From Romanomermis culicivorax (taxonomy: Eukaryota; Nematoda; Enoplea; Mermithida; Mermithidae), in contig CAWUHX010000068.1 of assembly GCA_963922205.1 (NCBI GenBank), positions 1,054,001 through 1,118,000 of the forward strand: a stretch of DNA of 64,000 bases. Direction: 5' to 3'. Of the stretch, positions 26,801 to 38,800 are shown piece after piece; the stretch's first letter is position 1; each line of letters begins with the position of its first letter. A program made the translations under genes and the position numbers. The notes beneath the pieces were generated by a model, which was not told the origin of the DNA, searched no databases, and worked only from the letters and a program-made list of their open reading frames with translations.

Positions 26801-29800
26801 AAATTTTTCGGTCAAGCCAGAAATCCACGTTTCATGGATTTACTCATAACGATTTTTTGTGCTAGAGTCTTTTAGCCGAGTAAAATTACAATTACTTTGT
26901 GCTGATTCGTGGTAAACGACCCTAAAAACCTTATTATTCAAGTAGATTTGCTTTTCAGATATTTTACAGTAAACTACTGATATTTGGTGCTACTGTTACG
27001 CATACTGGATCGTAGAACGTTTCTGGTAAATCAAAATCAAATAGACTAAATGAGAAATCCTGACTTCTGAGAAAATATAAAATATAATGACAGAGTTTTC
27101 AACTCATTCAGTCTCAATAATTCTTCCATCGGAAAATTGCAGATGGACGATTTAAGATGATTTCATTCAATTTTTTAAATCTAAAATTGGACATACTTTC
27201 CTACAAATTTTTTGTTTCTCTTGGAAATATGTAAAAGTTAATGAGAAATTGTAAAATTCAGGAATTTCAAGACCACGTCACGGAAATGAATTTCTAAAAC
27301 ACGTGAAATTCCGGCGAATGGAACTGAATTTATTTTCGTCATTGAACGCAAGGATTCTTTGCAGTCGTTTTTTCAGACTACAGTATCATGTACAAATGGA
27401 AACAATCCTCGAAATTCGATAAATTTCACCCAAATTATTTTATGCTTACCAAATCAATACAAAAAATTCGTTTTTTTCAGAGTACTTAACTACAGGGGCA
27501 TTAACGATTTTAATCAGCTATACTTTCTATAGTCTGTTTTTCTCCAAATGCTTCCAAATAATGAAAGTGGAAAGCAAGTAGTATTTCAGATTTTTGCGAT
27601 TTTCTGATAAACAAAATGTTATGTAGAACTGTAAATTTGTAAGCATACTGACCTAACCTTTAGCAATTTTTCGAGTGAAAAATTTTGCAAAAAGAACTTT
27701 ATGTAAACGATTTTGACGACAGTATTGATTTGTATCACTTTTCTATTTGGAAGCATTTTATGAAAAACAGACTATAGATAGGTTCCCCATTGAACTCAAA
27801 ATGTCACTATACGTTTATCCTTTTTCCGCTGAGTGACAATACAGGTAATGTGTGAAAAAATCAAGTATATCAGTCGTTTTAAAACCAAATTTTGTCTTCA
27901 GTACTGTTGCACATAATGCATGTCTAATTTTATGATATGAAAGCGTACCCAGAAAATCCCGATCCTGATCTACTATCTTCGTCCTTATGATAATTTCGCG
28001 TGTGCTAATGTCGCTCGAATTCACGGAATTTTGATCATTAGATGAATACAAAGACGAATACAGGTTGGTCCAGTCGTCGGGCGCCGAACCATTTTCCACA
28101 ATTTTGAACGAAATGAACGGATCGCGACAACAATATGTCATACATTTCCGAGGGTTGGCGAATTTACAAGCGTATAAAATGGGCACACCCAAAAATTTAC
28201 GTTTGTAAGATAAAAATGGGCTGTTGTCGTCGAAAATGGGAGGCATGAGCGGCGGCGGCAATGGCGGACGGCCGTCGAACATGTCCGCCATTGCATCTGG
28301 TGGGAGAGGCGGCGGAGGTGGAGGCCAGTGACGTCCGCGCCATGAAAATTTGTGATCCTTGCCTTAAAGATGAAAAACAATTTTCCAGAAAGAATCTTCA
28401 CAAAATATTTAAAAATTGTATACCTTTGACGTCCATGCACAGAGTTTACGAAAAGTTGTCATTCATGCAGAAGCACGGGCAATCCCCTTACAAGCTACCT
28501 ACACTGACTATAATTGACTATACATAACTATGAGAAGTCTCATTAGAACTCCCAGAAATCTTTATCCGTATTACTGAATGATGACCCTGCATGGTTTGCC
28601 AATTATATGGCTAGCGCATTTATCACTGCATCCTTTCGGTCAGAAAAACTGAAAAATGACAATTTGTGGCACAAAATTGTCATTTTTGAACAAAAAAGGG
28701 TCAAAATGTCATATTTTCGATCCTATACAGCATAAATACATGTTATTATTTTTTTGGACAAAAATTACGGTTTTTTGAATCGTTGTTCGAACTTTTTAGG
28801 CGAAAAACGAAATTTTTTTATTTTCAATGCTCTACCTAACATTTTTGGCAATTGATGACCCCACTCCTAAAAAGGTCGCCTGACCTGCCAGACTTTGGTA
28901 CTCTGTTCCATACCATACTGTACTGTAATATGCAGTACTATTTTGTACAATAACTACACCGAACTACACACATAAAACATAGCTTTGCAACTCATACATA
29001 TTCTACACTGTTTAATATGACAGGATACAGCAGTGGGAAGTTTAGAGAAAACTAACGTGCCTTCATGTGTAAAAGATTAAAACTTGGAAAGGGCACTTGA
29101 AGCGAGTTCCGACGGCACATTTCCTCCCCGGTTTTTTGATGATATGCAAATTAACAATTTTTGAGTTAAACTTTCTATGGTAAAAAATTTGTGAACCAGT
29201 GTTAGTCCGTTTTCACTTCAAAACATTTTTTAACAAACAGACGTCAAGGAGTCTTTTGAACTGTGAAGATTTTTAAATTTCATGTCATGAAATTTTTTAA
29301 ATTTGGTCAAAAATACATTATCTGGTTTTTATGCAGGATGAATCACTAAAATAAAAGCAGCAGTTAAAAACGTCTACTTAGAAGTCCTGCTAGTCGTTCT
29401 CTCCTACCTTTCCATTTTCCTCGAAATTTTTCCTTGAACCGCATCCAATTGCCTTTGTCTTTGTCGCGCCAACCACGGTTCAGCGTGTCGGGATTAGCAC
29501 CTCCTCGACTCTCGCCTTTCTTCGCGTGATCCATAATAAGCAAGGTGGTCAAAACGGCCAAACACGTCAAAAGCACCATAATCAAACAAACCACACTACC
29601 GACGACCAGACGTCCTTCGGTTTTTGGATTGCCGGTAATTTTTTTGTAAATCGATCGCCATAGTTTGGATGTTACGGTGGTAGGTTTTTCTTCGGGATTT
29701 TCGACCACTGTTGATGGCACCAAAGGACGCCTGTGTTGTGTAGGAAAGCTACAAACTCGAGAAAGATGGAATCAAAAATTGAACAAGAACTGTTGAGAGT

Positions 29801-32800
29801 GTCCCACAGGACCAGGGTCAGGAAGGAAGGAAGGAAGGAAGGAAGGAAGGAAGGAAGGAAGGAAGGAAGGTAGGAAGGAAGGAAGGAAGGAAGGAAGGAA
29901 GGAAGGAAGGAAGGAAGGAAGGAAGGAAGGAAGGAAGGAAGGAAGGAAGGAAGGAAGGAAGGAAGGAAGGAAGGAAGGAAGGAAGGAAGGAAGGAAGTAA
30001 GGAAGGAAGGAAGGAAGGAAGGAAGGAAGGAAGGAAGGAAGGAAGGAAGGAAGGAAGGAAGGAAGGAAGGAAGGAAGGAAGGAAGGAAGGAAGGAAGGAA
30101 GGAAGGAAGGAAGGAGGGAAGGAGGGAAGGAAGGAAGGAAGGAAGGAAGGAAGGAAGGAAGGAAGGAAGGAAGGAAGGAAGGAAGGAAGGAAGGAGGGAA
30201 GGAAGGAAGGAAGGAAGGAAGGAAGGAAAGAGAGAGTGGAAAACTAAATGCAATGAAAATGAACAAGATGAACAGTAACTACAGTAGGAATTTTCTATAA
30301 CCTGATCACAAAAGATCGAATACTCGTCGCCGACGATCGCATAGAATCACATCTTGAAAGCTTCGACAACTTCTTGCTAATTTTTTCCACTTCGCCAATT
30401 TTACATTCCAAATTACCGGTTAATTGGCATAATTCTTTCACAGCTGCCACGCTCTCGTAAAAAATTCGATTCTGTTTGGAATAAAAATATAAAATATAAA
30501 TCAAGTGAATTCAGCGATTCGTCTTTCAAGAAATTTTGGCGATTTTTTAGACATCACTGCTTCGATAATTGTGTCATGGAATTTTTGCAAGGCTAACTGA
30601 TGAGTTGCAGGTTTCGTAAGTCCTCTTAAGTGTTATTTAAAAGCCATCGTGGAAGGTTATCTGAAAATGTTTTGCGAGTTTTCTTCTAGGAAAACATGAA
30701 ACTGCACCAACGAAACGAAAATCTCGATGAAGAGTAAATCTACTTTCATTTACATCATCCACCGTCAAAAATTCGCCCTCGTTTTTCACAGCGTCGGGAA
30801 CGATGAGGGCCACTTCTTGGGCTATGACTCCCACTCTGTGCCTTTGTTCTTCGGGCACGCCCAATTTGGCCGCTTCTTCGGGTTTCAAATCGTAGGTGAC
30901 GACACGTATCTGGGCTATATTGGTCAGTGCGTCGTTGTAGTCAATCTGGAATGCCATCATTCCAAGATTAGACTATTGCTATGATCAAGAACTTTCATAA
31001 CTTCATCCACGAAATGGGTGGGAAAAGGTTTTCAGGAGGAAAGCAGAAGTGTTTGTTGAAAACATCTAATTTTTTCCAGAAGGGATGTTGCGACCGTAAC
31101 CGTGGAGTCTCGCAGATTTACCATCAATTTTGTTGATTTAAATTTTTGAATTATTAACTGAAAGTAATCGATCAAAACACCAGCAATATTGCATGGAAGA
31201 AAACTAAACAATCCACTGCTTGTTCGGATTGTTTGCTAAATTCAAGTGTGATGCAGAAATTTTCATAGGTATACTAATATCTCACACAGTCTTTCAATTT
31301 CAAGTTTTACCTGTTGTGAATTTTCTATGAACTCTTCAAAATCAGTCAAAAATGTCAAAATCTCCACAATCGAAAATTCGTTAACATTGTGAAGGCAGCA
31401 GAGAAACATCTGTACTTAAATCTTCAGACTCACAACTAAAAGAGAATCAATTTAGATGAGCCTGCCTTTCACAGGTTTAATCTCAATTCTAGTAAAACAG
31501 ATACGCGAAAAATGAAGATTATGTTCACTGTGATGAACTCTATTCCAAGAATTTGTATCAAGTCGTATTAGCTATGTTAAGACATAGAAATATAAATAAT
31601 TTGCGAAATGCTGACTGCAATACCCAAAAATTTCATCAACAGTTAGACAAATTTAGAATTCCTGAACTAATTTTGTGCTGAGATTACCAAACTTATTCTT
31701 TTGTGCGTACAAACTTTATATCATAATCTGGTTTAAAGCTTGTTGTATACGGTATCAAGTTTAATAGTTTTCACCTCAACTATATTCTCTTTTAATCGTC
31801 CATCAGACGGATGGAACAAAGAACCAGTGTATTGAATGTCTCCAGAAACCGCGAGAGCCGTCGTCGGTTGATCTGTGCCGATCCCCACAGGACCCTGAAA
31901 TGTGGATGCATTGAAATTCATGATGTTCGTGAGCTACGATCACACATCGGCAGCAAGAAAAATGTGTCAACACTATTTTTAATCGCTTATAACTTCGCCC
32001 AAAAATAAAGTTACGTCATTTTAAATCAGGGAAATGAATAGATGTTGAAGAGATTTGATACCCAATGTAAGAAAAAAACGAAAAAAGAAGAAAATTAAAA
32101 GTCACTGGCTGAGGTGACTCTTCCTGGATGGGGTCAAAACTCAAAAACCCCTTAAAGCCATTATCCAAAATTTAAATTCGTAGATGAACATTAAAAAGAA
32201 TCATTTTTTCAGTAAAAATCCAGTGGTTTCCGATATGAAATCGTCAAGTACCTGTAAATCTGAAAACAGAATCTATACGAGAAACCCATCACATCAAAAC
32301 TCACCACGAAATACAATGAATTCGGCGTTTTTCCCTTCTGCATAAGCGGTTCGCTGTCGGAAATGTCGAATTGACCGGGATTCGAAGCCTACAAATTTGG
32401 AAAACTTATTTCTCGTGAGAAAAAAGGAAAATATGTTTTTTTCGCAGCTGCCTAACACGCATCTTGCTGACGTCAGGACTGCTTTTAGTCAACAACCGAT
32501 TTCTCACTTCTCACCCTGACTATAATTTGTTCAGAATGCAGAGACGCTACAATATAACGTTCCGAATCCGAAATCAAAGCACTCAACGATGCAACCAAAT
32601 AAAAATATTTTTGATCGGGATTGGGCCTTTGATTTTTTCGTTGATTGTTCAATGTTGTTTCGTTGAAATGTAGCCTGCCGACCGTGACTTTTGTGACCCG
32701 ATTTGGTAGAAGTTCGAGCCTTAAAAATAATATCTTGAATTAGCTTGCGACCACGTGACAAAAATCAGAACATTGGTAATTTACTTCACTGGTTCGTAAT

Positions 32801-35800
32801 CTGTCGGTTTTCTGTCGCTTTGTGATTGTTTGATTTGAACCATAGAATTCAACATTTCAGTCTTAAAAATGTACATGTGTGACTAGACTGCTTTCTATGA
32901 ATTTGAAACTTTGAACTCTCATAGTCTCAAAAAAATGTCCATAGTTCATTTCGTAGAGTCAGTAAAAAACACTAATGACACTCCACTATACAGTGATCAT
33001 AAAATTGTGCAAATAAAAAAGTTACTGCAGAAATCACCTTAACTCCATAAAAATCCAATAAGAATTCCTTAGCAGGCCTTATAACTGTAGATGATCCGCT
33101 GGCCACTTGCACGAACTTGGGCGCCATTTTGCCACTTATTTCAATGTTTGTTGAAACCTGTTGCGACAATGTTCAGGATATGTCCAAAAAAATAAATGAA
33201 AATCTATTGACCTGAAAATGGTTCTTCTTCTGATTTATGAACGCATTGTCGAATGGGCTATAAATGAACCCTTTGTCAGCGATGACTTGGAAGACCAAAG
33301 GGGCACTGAAAAATGATGTGGAATCAGTATCTCCGGAATTTTGTACGTTATGGAACGATTTTTGGATAATGGTTCTAAAATAACCGTTAGGGACACCATG
33401 ATGATACAAGGGTCAACTTCCGCATACATTTCTTTTCCGTTTATATCGCACAGTTTATGCCATTGCTCACGTTGAAATTCCATAAATTTGATACTTTGGT
33501 GTACCATTTCGTCGTCACCTGATACGACGCTTGTTTCGTCGGGACATGCACCTGCGAATCGTAAATTTTAGCTCTTACTGTTATCCAATTTTCTCAGTGC
33601 AGGCACTTACTTTTGATGATTTTACGTCGTTTTCTGGACGGCACAGTTCTTAAAAAATTAAGTCGAATAACAAATGAGAACATTGAAGGAACTTACAGCA
33701 TCTTCTTTCTCATGTTGACTGGAACAAATGGAGAAAAAAGTATCTGCACGCATATTCAGGGTTTTTTGTAAGTGAACCTATTTTCGTCGATTTTGTGTCT
33801 CATTTTGGTCATAAGCGCTTTTTAGAGAAGGCGGTTAATTGCTGTAGCTTATCTGAGGTTGCGAAAGTGATCAAAAAGGGCGAAGCTTCAAAAAATTGCC
33901 AATGTGACAAAAATACGTGTCAAAGATTCAAAAAGAGATACAATGACTGCTTATTTGGCGCGATTGGAGCCAAAAAAATTGACTTTTCCTGCAGGTTTTT
34001 GCTCTAGAATGGACATTTTCTGTAAATTTTAGTCAGACTTGGAGGCCGCAGATACCAGACAACCTTTGCCTAAGGAGACTCCCATAGCACTTCACACCCT
34101 CTTAATTACTGTAAATGAGTGTTGAGAAATTTTCGTACTGTAACTGCGGATAAAAGTTTTCACATGCCATGGATTCATTCATGTGTACACAGCTAACCTA
34201 AGTTTGAACGAAAGAAGACGGTTGATCTGTTTTTTATGCGATCTTTGCCTTTCACAAGAAGATCATGTTTAATGAATCATGATACAAAGTAGTGATGTTC
34301 CTATTTTCACTGCACTACTTACTTCAAATAATCCATATCCGAAATATGACCTTGTTGCGTTACTGGTTCCGTCATGAAATTACTTGGTAATGAAACCTTG
34401 ATCGAAAATAATATAAAAAGAATGTCGCCGTGACCACTCATCCTGCACTAACCAATGGCGCTATCAATCTCTTGTCGTTATAACCCGTAGACTGTACAAT
34501 TGTTGTGCTTGGACTAGCACCGGCTGAGTGCAAAAATTCCGATGTCGGATGCCCATAGCAAGATGAAGATATAGAAAGTCGGCCTGGTGGAGCTGAAATG
34601 TAACATCCAAAGTGGCAAAAAAAGGTGATCATCTTCGACCTGACTAGAGAGTGAAATGTGCAGTTTCGGATCATCCAGCTGTTGTTGAATCTATGAATTC
34701 TGATGTCATTGTTCAGCAAAGTTTTTGACGCAGAAGCCCTTTATTTTGCTCAACTGATTAAATTTCCTTCTCTAGTGAACCTTTCAACGCCTGCTTTTAT
34801 GCTGAAATTCCCAAAAAAATGTCGTCAAATCGACAAACAACACAGCGATTAAGTAGTGCGTGTGTCCTTGTTTAAAATAGTGGCGCACGATCTGCTTGTA
34901 TTACATAATATCTTGCTGAAACGAAAATTTAAGATCAAGTCAGTTCAATACGGAAAGTATAGTTTGAAATCGAATGCATGTACAGAGTGTGAGCGATTCC
35001 AAAGTGAGCGATCCTCAAGTGAGCCATCCTCAAGTGAGCGAATTCTCAAGTGAGTGAATCACCAATTGAGCGATTCCCTAGTGAGCGAATTCTCAATTGA
35101 CCGATTCTCATGTGAGCAACTCCCAGTTGAGCGGATTCTCATGTGAGCGAATTCCCAATTGAGCGATTCTCATGTGAGCAATTCCCAATTGAGCGGATTC
35201 CCAAATAAGCGAATACCCAATCGAGTCTCATGTGAGCGATTCCCAATTGAGCGAATTCCCAAATAAGCGAATACCTAATCGAGTGATTCCAGAACGAACG
35301 ATCGGGAATGTAATAAAACTTTCTTCATATTTTCCTGCTTTACCATATATTTTTCTTTGTGTGTATTTCTTTTTTTTCTCGTTATTTGTGTGTATTTTCA
35401 ATGTTCTTGTTTATGTATGATTTTACATTTTCATTTTTTGTCTCTGCTCTCTTTTATTTTCTTTAATTCCATCTACTTTTTTCTTTTTTTTGCTCATGAA
35501 ACAACGAATTACAAGTTGTCATTTTTAATAAGCATAGTCTTCCTCATAATTCTTACACAATTCGACACGCTGTATTTCCTATATAATTTTATCCTTTATG
35601 ATTTTTTTCTTCACTACTCTTCATCTTAGTTTTTTTGCTTTTAGTCTCTCCTGATTCTTTTTTTTGTTTTTAAATATTTTTTTCTTTTTTTCTTGTTGCT
35701 TTTTCTATGTTGCTTCTTCTTTCTTCTCACTTTTTCATGTTTTCTTTCTTTTTCTAATAGTTTTCCATCTATTTTCAATTATTTTTAATGTCTTCATTTT

Positions 35801-38800
35801 GTTGACGTTTCCTTTCTCTTGATGTTTTGTTTCTTCCAGCATTCCTTTGTTTATGTCTTTTAGAAAGATTTTCACACCTACAAAGATGAAGGACTCAAGC
35901 ATGTCGAGCTGTACAAGAATTATACAGGAGACTACGGCTATTTAAAAATGACAACTTGTATTGTGTTGATTCATGAGCTAAAAAGAAAAAAGTATATGAC
36001 AAGAAAAACGAGAATGAAAGAAAGCTGAGACAAAAGATGAAAACGCAAAAACATACATAAACGAAAGCATTAACAATATAGCCAGAAAACGAGAGAAAAA
36101 AATACATGGAAGGTAAAGATGGAAAATGTGAAGAAAGTATTTCGCCATCGCTCGTTTGGAATCACCCAATTGGGAATTCGTTCACTTAGGAACTCACTCA
36201 ATTGGGAATCGCTCACATGAGAATTCGCTTAATTGGGAATTCGCTCACTTGGTAATTCGCTAGAATCGCTCAAATGGGAATCGCTCAATTGTGAATTCGC
36301 TCAGTTGGGAATTCGTTCAATTGGGAATCGCTCACTTTGGAATAGACCACTCACTCTAGGCCCATTTTTGAATAGTAAAATTCTGTGAAATCTCTGATGC
36401 GCTGTCTTAGAATGTGTTATAAGCAAAAAGCATATCTACTACAAATATGTGGTCAACATATACGAGCGACTTCCTATTGCGAAATTAACATTTTTGTTAG
36501 ATTTAGATGCATACAAATTTTTGAGGCGATTTCCATCAATTGAAAAAAGATTTTACGAACGAAACAGTTCAACAAACGTATATGTGAATCTAAAAGCCCA
36601 TCTATACTCCTTTATCGTAAATCAGGCACATATGATCGCACAACCCAAAATCGAGCAAATTCATTATTTCTGCTGTGCCCAAGAAATATCTTGACGAGCT
36701 ATATCTAGTGAAGTGTATTTCACAAGAAAAATTTGCATAGTATTGCAGATATCAACTGTTATGCAAGCATTTTGCGTTTCTTGGGTCAAAGTTGGATTTA
36801 AAGCGCACTATAAAAACTTGTTGAACATGTTGGATAACTTTCGATCGGGAACTTTAAGATCTTCCTTGCAATCTGTTATATACCAAGATTCCTCCAATAA
36901 TTCGAGCGCAAATCGTTTGCGTCTGTTTTTTGGCAAAAAAATAGATGAGCCTTGACCCTATAGACTTAGGCCTGCATTCACAATCGCGTGTTAAGTCAAC
37001 ACGGTGTTAGGACTTAACACCCTGTTAGCTAACACGGCGATCGAGCTAACACCGTGTCAAGTATCACCTCGTATTCATATTAGTGTGTTAAGTCTGTGTT
37101 AGCCAACACTGTGTTACCACCGTGTTACTTTCGTTATCACCGTGTTACTTTTGTAACAGGGTGGCAGAATAAGCTCAAGCATGTTTTTTAATATGAAAAA
37201 GGATATAACAAGAAAAAAATAACATTGTGGTCAATGTCAACAAGGTTTTTCAACAATGCCAGCGTTTTTCAGTATGTAATCTTTGACTTTTAACAGTCAT
37301 TTGATGAGCAGTTAATTTTCATGAATAAAACTTATGATTTTGTATTACCCTGAAGTGCTGGAGGAATCGCATGATTTCGACCAGAATTTTCTAATTGATC
37401 CTGGAAAAGCGTAATGAAGTCTCGGGCACCATTTTTCGACAATTTGTATCTTGATTTATAGGTAACGTCATCGTAGCCCTCAAAAGGATTGGCCCTATCC
37501 CGAAAGTGATGAATATGATGTACTATTTCTTCATTTTCACCAATATGATCCAATAGGTCAATAATATCCATGACAGTTGAAAAAATTAACAAACAGACTA
37601 CTGCTAACACACTGCCAAAACTGGTAGGGGGCAGTTTTAGAATGCCGTGTTAACTTTTCCATTTTTCGACCTTAGCATACGGTTGTGAATACGGGGATAA
37701 AACTTAGCACCGTGTTACCACCGTGTTAGCCAAAATTTAACTTCGTGTCAGCCTAACACGCTGCTAGCACGCGATTGTGAATACGGGCCTTAATGTTTTG
37801 TTTTTTTCAATTGAAGAAAATTCAGTTCGCATTACTATAGATAGACGTTATAGACCACAATGGTTAGGCTGGCTTTTTCACAAGTAGTAGTTTTCGGCCC
37901 ATATTTTTATAGGAATAGGTTCCTTAGAACGTATTCTACTTCATTTCAACAGATCAGAAAACTATTTCCAACTGCCTATTCTCACGAGTTCAGTAGAATG
38001 ACACAGTCAGAACGTAAAACAATACTTTGTAAAAACTATTTGGTAATGGGCACGATTTTTCACTGAAGAAGTATTGAAACTCAGAGACGATAAGGTTCGT
38101 GTGAAGAGAGAATTTCCTGGTGGAGAATTTTACTAACTCACTATCTTACAGCACTCTGTCTTACAGTCTATTTTCGCAATTCTAAATTATGAATATATGA
38201 AGCACTATTTTATATTCTTAGTATTTCCTTCCGAACACACGCCATACGGAGTTGGAGATTTGTGACACCACTGCAACTGACCTTCGGAATTTTTTGAGTA
38301 AAAAATTATACAGTAAAAGCTTTTGCGAAGACGATTTCAGGTCAGCGCATATTTGTGTCATTTTTTACCTGGAAATGATTTCACAAAAAACGGACTATAT
38401 AAATGTTACAGTTACAGTGGTCCGCATGGCTACATTCGCGAAAATTTTGAGCTACAGACCATTATGTGATGATTTCATTTGACGCGCTTTGCTAGCGGTC
38501 TGATATGCGGACTCTAAAGACAAAAGTTTGTACAGAAAACGCTAAAATTAATTACCAAGCAATCTACAAGCATGAACTACCAAACGGTCACATTGTTGAG
38601 GCAACCTTTTCCCGCTACTCGGGGCTTCAGTAAAAGTTAGGCTCGGTCCGGGACTTGAACCCGGGACCTTGCGGATACCGTCCGCATGCTCTAACCAACT
38701 GAGCCAACCGAGCAGCGGGAAAGGCGCTCTCTTTTTGCAACAATTCGTAGTTGAGGTGGCTGCTTTGGCCACTCTCAACAACATGTTCGAATGTTGTGAA

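Larger units (their letters stand above)
28462..33956 (-). repeat. Segmental duplication, parental copy (inside Myrf)
   Basis: This 5.5 kb stretch is repeated in the same orientation at 49883-53868 with scattered substitutions. It holds the Myrf exons from 33648 to 29408. Compared with the second copy it keeps 30641-31203 and 31706-32496, has a much longer AAGG repeat, and lacks 24 bp at the acceptor of the membrane exon. Confidence 0.92.

Noticed and set aside
29672-30266. Two minus-strand frames of 164-193 codons made of repeated Phe-Leu-Pro-Ser
   Set aside because: They are translations of the (AAGG)n array; the same intron in the duplicate has a much shorter array and no such protein.
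33697-33718. 22-base exon between the basic exon and the GHISDMDYL exon of Myrf
   Set aside because: It has splice-like ends, but using it shifts the frame into a stop, while skipping it joins the neighbours perfectly. A 12-base version (33708-33697) would keep the frame and cannot be excluded as an alternative microexon.
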